DNA from: Blattamonas nauphoetae
Lineage: Eukaryota > Preaxostyla > Oxymonadida
Length of the DNA stretch: 64,000 nt
Assembly (NCBI GenBank): GCA_033064195.1
Contig: JARBJD010000048.1
Span: 62,001 to 126,000 of the forward strand
Direction: 5' to 3'
Shown here: positions 1 to 8,825 of the stretch, piece after piece
Layout of the letters: each line of letters opens with the position of its first letter
How positions within the stretch are numbered: position 1 is the stretch's first letter
Notes under the pieces: model-generated
What the model was told of the DNA's origin: nothing
What the model saw: only the letters and a program-made list of their open reading frames with translations
Databases searched by the model: none
Program-made: the position numbers and the translations under genes

Positions 1-2319
1 CCGAACGCGATCCGGAAGTTGGGTGAGGTCGGAATACAACTCCCGCAGTGTCTTCGTCCTCGTTTCCACATCTCGCTGTTTCGTGAGCTCGACAGGCTCG
101 ACATATCGTGCGACCATCAGCTTCCTCGAGCGTTCTCTCTCTGCTTCGTATTCTTTCGCTGACAACAAGCTCTGAATGCCACTTTCATCGTATTTTGGGT
201 TCTCGACACCCGTGATGGGAGGAGGCTGCTGTTTGAGAGTGGAGAAGTCAACTCTGTTGAAGAATGGGTGAGAGATCACGTCCTGCCCACGAGAATACAA
301 TCGCTGAACAGGTTTCCCGTCCGGCCCGATTTCTGTCGTCACTCCGATCCCCAATCGCTTCGCTGGGTTCAGTATGAGCAGCTTTTTGATCAAATCTTTC
401 GCGTCTTCAGGAAATCCGTATGGCCAATAAATTTCTCCACCCAAAATCTTTTCGTAAGTCTGCTGAACGCCCTGGCCCACGAATGGCGACACTCCGAGGA
501 ACAGTTCATAAGCTAAGCAGCCAAACGCCCACCAATCCACCGAAAAAGAGTAGGAATCGCCGCGGACGACTTCGGGGGCAACGTATTCGACAGTGCCGCA
601 GAACGTGGAGAGCATGTTGGGTTGGTGGGAGAGGGTTGAAAAGAAGTTGTTGGCTGTGAGGGGCTGAGAGGGGTCGGGGTGGAGGGGTGGAAGAACTGAG
701 GGATTTGGGAGGTATTCAGGAGCAAGAATGGGGAATTCGTCGCTGTCGGGTGAATCTGAAGTGGATGCACCACCAAACTGGAAGGAGAACGAGTTTTGCC
801 CGATTTCGTTGCCTTCGTCCTGCAATTTCTGGATATGTTCATGATGCCTCGTTAGCTTCTCGCGCATCACATTTGGGATGTACACACGTCGGGCGACGCC
901 AAGATCGATCACTCTGAGGTGACCATCCTCTCCCAACATCAGGTTTTCGGGTTTTAGATCTCGATGAACGATCCCGAGATTGTGCAGGGCTGTAATTGCG
1001 AGGGCAAATTCGGCGAGATAAAAAACAGCATCGTCTTGGGAGAAATCCTTACATTTCAAGATCCTCTGCAAGAGCTCGCCTCCAGAGAGGAATTCCATGA
1101 CAATATAGAGTGCTTCATTATCTTCGACGACTTCATATGTTTGGATGATATTCGGGTGATATGGGAGACCGTTCCGGATGTAAAGGAGAGTCGCGCCTTC
1201 CGTTCGAGCGTATCCTTCCATCGACGACGAGCGAAGATAATCCAAAGCAAGAATCTTGACAGCTAATGTCGGTGTACGAATGTTGATGGCTGGGGGGAGG
1301 CCTGGGTTGGCGATGGAGATTGTGCGATGGAGTTGTTTGTGATCTTGAAGTGAATTGCGATTAAATGAATTATTGCGATGTGACGATAAAGAAGGCGATA
1401 AGGAAGAACCAATTGACGGAGAGGAAGGTGGTGATTTTGCTTGATGACGTGATGAGGACAGAGAGGGATGTTGGAAAGGGCGTGGATTGCACAGAACAAC
1501 TTTTCCAAAAGATCCTTTTCCAAAGATGCCCTCCTTCAAAGAATAACGTTGTGAGAAATCAACTCGCGGATATTTCAATTTTGAGAAGTCAGACTTCTTC
1601 GATGGAAGGACGAATCGATTATCGAGCATGCCTGGTCCACCCTGTGCGTCCTGAGCGGGCGGAAAATCATTGTGTCCGGTAGGAGGGGGAGAAAACAACT
1701 GTTGGAGCATATCGGAATATCCTTGAGAATCTTTCATGAAAGCAGATGAATTTGCGTTCGACGAGAATTCACCCGTGTGAGATCCGGATGATGAGTTCTT
1801 ACTACGCGTATTATAAGATGAAACAGACCCATTTTGTGTCAATGTTTGGTTAAAAGGATCCAGAGATGGAGTGAGGGGTGTTTTGGGTGAAGTTTTGGAT
1901 CTGTACTGTGGGTTGATTGCATCAAGCTCGTCCATGATTGATATGGAGGTAAATTGACCAAATGGGGTGTTCCGTGATCCTGTTTCTGACCGGGATCGTG
2001 TTGATTCACTGCGAACATGACTCCAAATGTCAGAATCAGCTGTTCCTTCCCATGACAACATCAACTCGCGTTGAGCGTCCATTTCCAGAACTGACGAGAC
2101 AATAGACGTGTCATCGTACGATACTGAGTGACCAGCACTGAAGGTTGGTTGATGAATCGTCGAACCATCATCCACAATCCATCGAGGATCGTGACTTTCA
2201 TGAAAGTTGCTTGGTGTCTCGAAAAATGAACCAGGATGATTGGTTTCGGACCTGTCCTGGGAAACATACACGACAGAATCAATGTGAGATGAATCTATAG
2301 TACCATCATCTGAAATCAT
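1..2319 (-). CDS. AGC-family Ser/Thr protein kinase (3' end beyond window)
   Basis: Read without interruption on the minus strand from an ATG at 2319; about 773 codons are visible and the end lies outside the window. The first 250 residues are Ser/Thr-rich and probably disordered. The kinase domain has a glycine loop (GKGSFGKV, about residue 261), the ATP-binding lysine in LAVKIL (about 355), HRDLKPEN (about 450), DLG instead of DFG (about 470), and an AGC-type activation segment TFCGTVEYVAPE (about 573). An AGC-style C-tail follows (HPFFNRVDF, then a PPP motif). Two insertions are unusual: about 80 residues between glycine loop and lysine, and about 100 residues between DLG and the T-loop. 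The T-loop resembles AKT/PKA/S6K substrates of PDK1, but no PH domain or hydrophobic motif is visible, so the subfamily is open. It is divergent from the THUMP gene at 2493. Confidence 0.85.
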   Translation of the reverse strand, partial: MISDDGTIDSSHIDSVVYVSQDRSETNHPGSFFETPSNFHESHDPRWIVDDGSTIHQPTFSAGHSVSYDDTSIVSSVLEMDAQRELMLSWEGTADSDIWSHVRSESTRSRSETGSRNTPFGQFTSISIMDELDAINPQYRSKTSPKTPLTPSLDPFNQTLTQNGSVSSYNTRSKNSSSGSHTGEFSSNANSSAFMKDSQGYSDMLQQLFSPPPTGHNDFPPAQDAQGGPGMLDNRFVLPSKKSDFSKLKYPRVDFSQRYSLKEGIFGKGSFGKVVLCNPRPFQHPSLSSSRHQAKSPPSSPSIGSSLSPSLSSHRNNSFNRNSLQDHKQLHRTISIANPGLPPAINIRTPTLAVKILALDYLRSSSMEGYARTEGATLLYIRNGLPYHPNIIQTYEVVEDNEALYIVMEFLSGGELLQRILKCKDFSQDDAVFYLAEFALAITALHNLGIVHRDLKPENLMLGEDGHLRVIDLGVARRVYIPNVMREKLTRHHEHIQKLQDEGNEIGQNSFSFQFGGASTSDSPDSDEFPILAPEYLPNPSVLPPLHPDPSQPLTANNFFSTLSHQPNMLSTFCGTVEYVAPEVVRGDSYSFSVDWWAFGCLAYELFLGVSPFVGQGVQQTYEKILGGEIYWPYGFPEDAKDLIKKLLILNPAKRLGIGVTTEIGPDGKPVQRLYSRGQDVISHPFFNRVDFSTLKQQPPPITGVENPKYDESGIQSLLSAKEYEAERERSRKLMVARYVEPVELTKQRDVETRTKTLRELYSDLTQLPDRVR

Positions 2320-2492
2320 GATGACGCATCCACAAAGGGATGAATGCTGGGCCAACAGAATCGAAAAGTGTCTAAGCTGAGAGTGAATTGTGTGTGACTG
2401 AGGTAAATCGCCTATAAAGTGACATAATCAATTGAAAGACCACTATTGGTCGCGATAAAACGACTTACATCTCGATCAAACTCCAAGTTTTT

Positions 2493-3620
2493 ATGGAAGA
2501 AATCACGAAACAAAAGCGGACCTCAAGCGACAATTCTGATCAGCAAATCAAAAAATCAAAGAAACAATATCACAAAGCCGGCTCTAAGGCTGAGAAAAAA
2601 GGGAAACATGGGTTCAGAGCGCCAACTTTTGGCTCAGTTGGTGTTCTCTGCACATGTGAAAAGAGATTCCAGAAAATGTGTGGCCGAGAAGCTCGAATTC
2701 TCCTTGAGGAGACATTTCATCGGAAGTATGTTCCAGAAGAAGAACAAGAAAAGGAGGAAGAGGACGGCAATCAACAAGGTGTTTTCTCGCTCATTTTTCA
2801 AACTTTACAAGCTAGTATCGCTGACCTGTTGTCCGCCGAAATCGCTGATGAGATCCAATCAACACAGAACTCCAACACACAAGGCCGCCTCTGGGAATTC
2901 ACCGACACGAAGTGTGCAGGATTGGAATATCTCGAACTCAACCCATACAATGCTCAGCAGATGAAAAATGAAACAGTTGTGGATCTTGTCAACGCGTTGT
3001 TCCAAAACAGGAAGGCATCACTTCTCTCAGGACAGACTGGTCACACAAGCTCCCGTCACATTCGAAGAATGATTCCTCTCTTATTTGTGACTCATGCCGA
3101 TGATCAATCGCTGCAGACAGGAATAAATGAGATCTGCTCTCCTTCTGTACAGAATTGCGTGTCTGAAGGCAAACCATACAAGTATAGAATCGAGGTGACT
3201 CTCTCTCTTTTCCTCCATCCATCCTTTTGTAGTTTAAGCGGAGAAACAGCTCAAATCTTGATTTTGACGAGACAGTTTCATCGGTGGGAACGACTCTAAA
3301 GCATCTTATCGAGTTTCTCTTCCGTTCTCCTTTCTGACATATTCAGGTCAATTTCTCCAGATCCAGACAGGAAAACAGAAGCATGTCTTCGATGGAAGGA
3401 CGCAGATTATATCATTCATGTCGAGGTCTTTACAAATGTGCTTGGGCTATCGATTGTGAGCACTGAAGATTGGGAGGCCTCGTCGAGGTGGAGTTTTGAT
3501 TATGTTGCCAAGGAAGAGGCTCCAGAACAATCTAAATCCTCTGAAAAGGCTCCTTCCTCCCAGGGATTGTCTGAAAAACCCACTGAATCGGAGGAGAAAC
3601 CAGAGGAGAGTGTTGTTTGA
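2493..3620 (+). CDS. TAN1: Tan1/THUMPD1-like tRNA acetylation adaptor
   Basis: Three exons, with introns 3195-3232 (38 nt) and 3313-3346 (34 nt); both have GT-AG ends and restore one frame to the stop at 3620. The protein begins with a Lys-rich stretch and then GVLCTCEKRFQKMCGREA, the start of the THUMPD1/Tan1 fold. RHIRRMIPLLFVTHAD and, after splicing, a THUMP-like end (ADYIIHVEVFTNVLGLSIVS) follow. In yeast and human, Tan1/THUMPD1 binds tRNA and presents it to the Kre33/NAT10 acetyltransferase for N4-acetylcytidine at position 12 of tRNA-Ser/Leu. The acidic Ser/Glu-rich tail is not conserved. Family assignment rests on motif resemblance and gene architecture. Confidence 0.75.
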
Positions 3621-3802
3621 TCATCATGTTTTTTTCTCATTTCACAAGATGAATTCCGCATCCTTATCGGGCGTACATGCACGAAAGTTGGATTGTATTC
3701 TGGACCGTGATCCGAGGATTCAATATGAGTGGGGTACAGGCGATAATCGCTGACCCTTTGATTCAACTCCCATCATCCCAACTCTTTTCTTTCTCCTTTC
3801 TC

Positions 3803-5647
3803 ATGGATTCTATGACAGCATCTCTCCGCTCAGATGCTCGAGAAGCGTACAGAATGACTCAGATGACTGAAGAATTTGCAGATATTCCTTCATTAAGAGA
3901 TGACACCTCTCATCCATTTTCTCTGCGTAAAGGTCGTCGAGACCACATTTCAGCAATCCAAACCGAGCAGACAATGTCATATTCCTCGAATCAACAATCT
4001 CAAGACGTATGCTTGTTCCCTTCTCGAAATAATTAATACATGTGATGATCAATGAATTATTCTGCAGACACTCCAACTACTCAGTAAAATTCCCGATTTA
4101 TATTCTGAAAATGAGCAGACATTGACTTCTACACTGTATTTTATCCGTTCAAAAACACAGGGAAGTATCGACATCTTAACTCAACCCTATCACTCTTATT
4201 TCCAATCACATCTTAGGTCATTTGGCAAATCTGGATCTTCTCGTCCAAAATAACATTCTCCCTCCTTTACATAAAGTTTTGTGCCTCGACCACTTGCCTT
4301 CTGCTCAGGTCTTGTCATTCCTGTTCTCATTCGTTCTTGCTCTCTCCCAGCACAATGCCCTGTGGATTATCACCAACATCTGTTACAACAGCAAGGAAAG
4401 ATCTGAGACTGTTGCATACTCTTCTTGCATGGGGAAAGTCTTTGAACTTCTCAAGTCGCAAGATCTCAAGCTAGCGGAGCAGGTTTGGTTCCTCTATCAG
4501 ACATCATGCAACCTCTTCTCTTTTCTCTCAGGCTGCTTGGTTGATAGGCAATATTTTTGATAGTGCACCAGAGGTGAAGCTTCTGTTTCGAGATGTCCCC
4601 ATCATCGCTGACATTATTGACCTTCTGTCTACTCGAGAGTTCAAACTTGCTCCTTTTTCGAATATTATCTGGGCTCTCTCGCGAATAGCACGTCGGGAGC
4701 CGCAAGACCCCTCAATCGCCCTCGATGAAGAAGAAGCCCGCAGACTCCAACAAGAAGAGAATCTCCTCGTCTCCAGCATGGTCACCATCACCCCATACCT
4801 CTGTCAGCACGATGAGCGATTCCTTGAGTCCACACTCGACTGTCTAATCAGCATCACCGACTTCTCAGACAAAGCTCTGATGTGCCTGTCAAACGGACAG
4901 CACGTTCAACAGCTCGTCGAACTCACTTCAAACGATCACCCAAATATTGTTGTGAAGAGTGTGCATCTGCTTGGATCGCTTGCTGCGGGGACAATGCAGA
5001 TGACCGAAATGGTCATCCAAAACGGGGCAATCGAGAGGATGGCTGTGCTCCTCGGGAGGCACCACAACAAGCTCACCCAAAAGATCTGCTGGACGTTCTC
5101 AAATATCAGCAATGGAACGGAAAATCAGGTTTGTTCACAGTTTCACATAATCATCACTCCATCGCCCCTCCCTCCTCTCTCCCGTCAGATCGGCTCGCTC
5201 TTCACAACATCCGCCATCACCAGTCTCCTCGCCCACCTCTCCACCTTCGACAACGTCTCATCGCAATGGGCGGCTCGAACGTTCCTCGCGATCAGTCAGC
5301 TGTCTCGGATGCGAAGTATGGAATTGATGGGAATTGGGGCAGCACCAGCACTGCTCGGATTGTTGAGTGTGAACTCGGCTGAGACGGTTGACATTACTTT
5401 GATGACAATTTGGAATTTATTAGCGATCGGGAATTTGCAGACAAGACGGGTTGATCAAAATGGTTTGTGCTGTCTTCGATTCCTCATTTTGTGACCAGGT
5501 ATGCAGAAGAATCCTGTCCGAGATAAGTTTGAAATGGCAAATGCGCAGGAGGTCATCGAAGCTTTCTTGGACTCTCCTAATCAGTCGATTCGACTTCATG
5601 CGCAACAAATCATAAATACACATTTCTCGCCGACTTCGTACCTTTGA
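3803..5647 (+). CDS. Importin alpha (karyopherin alpha), ARM repeats
   Basis: Seven exons joined by six introns: 4007-4067, 4165-4216, 4309-4350, 4483-4531, 5129-5187 and 5463-5498. All are GT-AG and all phases fit. The joined protein contains armadillo repeats with importin-alpha signatures: HNALWIITNICYNSKE, LAEQAAWLIGNIF and KICWTFSNISNGTENQ. These are the Trp/Asn positions that bind the nuclear localisation signal. The N-terminus (MDSMTASLRSDAREAYRM) is short and a poor match to the basic importin-beta-binding region. An upstream in-frame ATG at 3725 would add 26 residues. The role is as adaptor carrying NLS cargo with importin beta through nuclear pores. The repeats are diverged, with a Glu/Arg-rich insertion around DEEEARRLQQEEN. 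Confidence 0.85.
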
Positions 5648-5845
5648 TTTTGACTTATTTTCAGTTTTTTCACACTTCATCTGAATTTTCTCTTGAGTTT
5701 CATGACCGTCTTGCCCCTTTTCCATTCCACGTTTTGATCAAAGTGAAACTTTTTTTTTGTGTCACAACTCATCTTCAACTCATTAATTCCAGGAAATTCA
5801 GAGATTGACCACTTCACAGGCGCTCATTTTTTTGTCTGATTCATC

Positions 5846-6553
5846 ATGTCAGAGCCGATTCTCATCCTTTCTACTGCCCAGCCTCCCAAACCAAAACCAC
5901 AAATTGTGATCAAACGCACAAGTCGTCCAATGTCACCAAGTGCGACTCAAAGCGACCACACCGTTCTAGCACAATCTCCCCTTCATAGTTCTCTTTCACC
6001 AGTTCCAAAACAAATCCCTGCCAAAGTTCCAGCCATTCGACGATCACAGTCGTCTCAATCCCCTCCCACCTCCCTTGGCCCTCCCGATCTAACTGGTCCA
6101 CATCCCCCACAACCTCAACCTAAAGCTGAAGCACAAGAAGAGATTCGAGAAAAACAGCTTGAATATCTCAAAAAACGGGCAGAGATCTTAGGAACAGACG
6201 AACAAGTGGCCACAGATAATGATGAACTCGCACGTGCTAAACACTTTGGTCCAATTCAAGTCCAACCAGATCTTCCCCCTGACCCATCTGATGAGATCGT
6301 CTATAACACTCCACCTGGATTCACTCCCCAACAATTATATCAGTATCAGATGATGCAGATGAATTTTCAAGGTGTTCCAGCATTCCCCACACAACACTAT
6401 CATCTTCCAGCAACCCCTGTTGATGTTTTACCCAACCAATACGTCGTTACGGATGGGACAAGATCACCATTCTATGTATTCAATCACCCGCCTGTACCAA
6501 AGGCTAACTTCAATCCACATGCAGACCCATTCGTGCCCCGAGGCAAGAAATGA
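5846..6553 (+). CDS. SUZ-domain-like RNA-binding protein
   Basis: Intronless, 235 codons. Near the N-terminus IVIKRTSRP resembles the start of a SUZ domain, and REKQLEYLKKRAEILGTDE resembles its conserved helix. A Pro/Ser-rich stretch of about 70 residues separates the two. The C-terminus ends in HADPFVPRGKK after a Gln/Tyr/Pro-rich segment. SUZ domains (SZRD1, R3HDM, Encore) bind RNA with little specificity and are often seen beside R3H domains; no R3H domain is present here. Function is therefore inferred as mRNA-associated. The call rests on short motifs and could be wrong. The neighbouring LUC7 gene is convergent, with its stop about 136 bp away. Confidence 0.5.
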   Translation: MSEPILILSTAQPPKPKPQIVIKRTSRPMSPSATQSDHTVLAQSPLHSSLSPVPKQIPAKVPAIRRSQSSQSPPTSLGPPDLTGPHPPQPQPKAEAQEEIREKQLEYLKKRAEILGTDEQVATDNDELARAKHFGPIQVQPDLPPDPSDEIVYNTPPGFTPQQLYQYQMMQMNFQGVPAFPTQHYHLPATPVDVLPNQYVVTDGTRSPFYVFNHPPVPKANFNPHADPFVPRGKK

Positions 6554-6689
6554 TATATTTTCTGTTATCTTTCTTTTTCATTTCAGATTGGATGGCGAAT
6601 CAACATTTTATTATCGAGCTCTCTTTTCAGAAAATTAACGAATGAAATGAGACAAAAACAGAAAATATTGATATACCCAGCATTATCTT

Positions 6690-7601
6690 TCAATATCGTC
6701 GACTGGAGCTTCTATGATACCGTCGCTGATGTCGATCTGGTGATGACGAGCGTGATTCACTTCGAGAATATGAACGCCTTCGATACCGTCGATCATCCCG
6801 ATATTTTCGAGAATAACGATCAGGGCTGTCCCTTCTAGTCCTTCTTTCTGGGCTACGCGGCTTTGATTGGCTTCGGCGAGGCGATTCGTCTTTGGGGATG
6901 GTTCGTGGAGGTTCTGGTGATTGTTGTGATTCATACTCTTTCTTTTCTTGCATGAGATGATCATATGCTTCACGGATTGTTTTAAATCCAACATGTTGCC
7001 TTCCTGCAAAATGATCCGCAAGACGTTTGTCGTTTTCCCCAACAAAAAGCGACGCCCCACACACAGCACATGCACGAAGTTGTGAATGTCCCACGGCCTT
7101 CTGTGATCCCGCTGCAAGATCATCACGGGCACGTTTAAGGGCATCTACTCGGTGCATGGTGTCCAACGATTCCTCAACTTTCCCTTCATTTCCCAGGTTC
7201 TCTGCGGCTGCAATGAGGTTATCGATCTCAACAGAGAGTTCAATCACACGCTCATTGTCGGGATCTCCGAAATTTTCTTTTGCTTTGCTCTCTTCCATTC
7301 GCTGAACAAGACGATCACAGTCTTGAATGCGGCGCGAGAGGAGTCTTTCTGCTTGAGCTGCAATTCCCCATTTGTCACCTTTGTAATATTTCTTGGCAGA
7401 CTCATAATCTAAGCGATCTTTTTCGTTATGGCGAAACCTGCATTGACCACAGTCTGCTTTCGTGTTTGAGAGGAGTGTCTCTGGACATGCTCCAACAAGG
7501 AAAGTGGCGCAAACGTCTTTGTTTGTAAAATCCAATGAAAAGTTTTTGCCTTCAGTTTCTTTCATGAAGGCTTCAATTTGAGCGCGAATGAGATCTGTCA
7601 T
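6690..7601 (-). CDS. LUC7: LUC7-like U1 snRNP splicing factor
   Basis: Intronless, about 303 codons from the ATG at 7601 (MTDLIRAQIEAFM). An in-frame extension upstream to 7682 is possible, but the family normally starts at this motif. Zinc finger 1 is a CCCH type (DVCATFLVGACPETL...DCGQCRFRH). A coiled-coil segment follows (EESKAKENFGDPDNERVIEL), then zinc finger 2 (LRACAVCGASLFVGENDKR...DHFAGRQHVGF). The C-terminal 80 residues are an Arg/Ser-rich tail. LUC7 proteins sit in U1 snRNP and stabilise 5' splice site recognition, which fits this intron-bearing genome. Order and length match the family. Confidence 0.93.
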   Translation of the reverse strand: MTDLIRAQIEAFMKETEGKNFSLDFTNKDVCATFLVGACPETLLSNTKADCGQCRFRHNEKDRLDYESAKKYYKGDKWGIAAQAERLLSRRIQDCDRLVQRMEESKAKENFGDPDNERVIELSVEIDNLIAAAENLGNEGKVEESLDTMHRVDALKRARDDLAAGSQKAVGHSQLRACAVCGASLFVGENDKRLADHFAGRQHVGFKTIREAYDHLMQEKKEYESQQSPEPPRTIPKDESPRRSQSKPRSPERRTRRDSPDRYSRKYRDDRRYRRRSYSRSESRSSSPDRHQRRYHRSSSRRY

Positions 7602-7703
7602 CTGAATAAAAAAACATGGCCAGATCCAATCAGGATTCTTGATCTTGGAAGCACGGCAGTTATCTTCAACTATCATTGACAAACAACAACATATTTATAA
7701 AAT

Positions 7704-8537
7704 TTACTGTGAAATGTAATCTAACAATGAAACAAAACTAGCTATCAAATCTTCAACATCATCTTCGTCGATTTTGGTGATATGATCAGATTCAAAGTAG
7801 TCCTGATCAAATCCAACAAATCGCGGCACCTTGGCTGGCTTTTTGGAAGAGGATGGTCGAGGCTTCTTCGTTAAGTCTTGGTCCCTTTCTTCTCCTTCTT
7901 CCTTCGCCAACAGTTCAAAAAACTCTTCTTCTTCCTTTTCTGCTGACTTTTCTTCTTCCTCTCGGATCATTTCATCCATCAGCGATCGGAATCCGGGTTC
8001 ATCCATCTCGTTATCGTCTTCTTCGATGGTCCAAAGATGATTTCCTGATTTAATCGCCTTAACAGCCAAATAAGCCTTGTAAGCGTGTGTCATTGGCCAT
8101 AGCTCCGATTTGTACACATATTCCAATTCACCGAGGTTGTTGAAAACCATTGTTGTGCGAGCATGTTTGTGAAGCAGGAATCTGGAGACACCCCAAGCTT
8201 TCTTGACGGTGTACTTCTGGTCAGATAGGATGCTGTACTTGAGCTTCAAATTAGATGACGTTTCAGCGTGGGTAGCAAGCTTATCTCCACTTATTCCAAG
8301 TACTGTTGCCGACTTCCTTTTCATGAGCCAATTGAAGTATTTGAAGCCTTTCAGTTCTCGCTGGTCCCACTTTGAACTGTCCTTGTGGTAAAAAAAGACC
8401 ACTATCGGCCCACTACCGATGAGAGAAGAAAACTGCACCACAGAGCCGTCCTGATCACTGAGAGAGAAATCAGGTGGAATTTCTCCGATACTCAAAGCGA
8501 AAATGTCGTGTATGCAAAGTAATAGACTGCTGAACAT
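7704..8537 (-). CDS. Peroxiredoxin-Q-like protein lacking the peroxidatic cysteine
   Basis: Single exon, 277 codons. A hydrophobic N-terminus (MFSSLLLCIHDIFALSIG) looks like a signal peptide. A thioredoxin-fold AhpC/TSA domain follows: IPPDFSLSDQDGSVV, then VVFFYHKDSSKWDQRELKGF, VLGISGDKLATHAE, YSILSDQKYTVKKAWGV and TTMVFNNLGELEYVY. Order and spacing match bacterial/plastid PrxQ (BCP). In that family the strand ending FYPKD is followed by TPGCT, which carries the catalytic Cys; here it reads SSKWD, so peroxidase chemistry is not expected. The last 100 residues are Asp/Glu/Lys-rich and outside the family. Likely a secretory-pathway protein with a non-enzymatic or altered role. Confidence 0.75.
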   Translation of the reverse strand: MFSSLLLCIHDIFALSIGEIPPDFSLSDQDGSVVQFSSLIGSGPIVVFFYHKDSSKWDQRELKGFKYFNWLMKRKSATVLGISGDKLATHAETSSNLKLKYSILSDQKYTVKKAWGVSRFLLHKHARTTMVFNNLGELEYVYKSELWPMTHAYKAYLAVKAIKSGNHLWTIEEDDNEMDEPGFRSLMDEMIREEEEKSAEKEEEEFFELLAKEEGEERDQDLTKKPRPSSSKKPAKVPRFVGFDQDYFESDHITKIDEDDVEDLIASFVSLLDYISQ

Positions 8538-8825
8538 GAATGAGGGTCCCTTTAGAGGAAATCAATTTGCATGAATCATCCTTCGCACATCTCATTGTGA
8601 GATCCGACACCATTCTGTCTGAAATCCAATCATCTTCGTCTCTTTTCGTTCCAAAATTTCGACAAAGATGGTTGAATAAATCATCTCAAAAACAAATATC
8701 TTGTTCAAAAATGTATATAGCACAAAAACGGATGGAAAAAGAAGAGATGGTCAATGAAGAGAATCGAAGAACAAACTCAAGAGAAAACAATAAATACGAC
8801 CACCTGGGGAAAAAAGAGACCACAA
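8538..8825. other. Gap between two minus-strand genes
   Basis: AT-rich 288-bp spacer holding the upstream region of the peroxiredoxin-like gene and the 3' flank of the WDR7-like gene. A short open stretch on the plus strand (8540-8839) has no domain and I do not consider it coding. No clear motif is visible. Confidence 0.5.
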
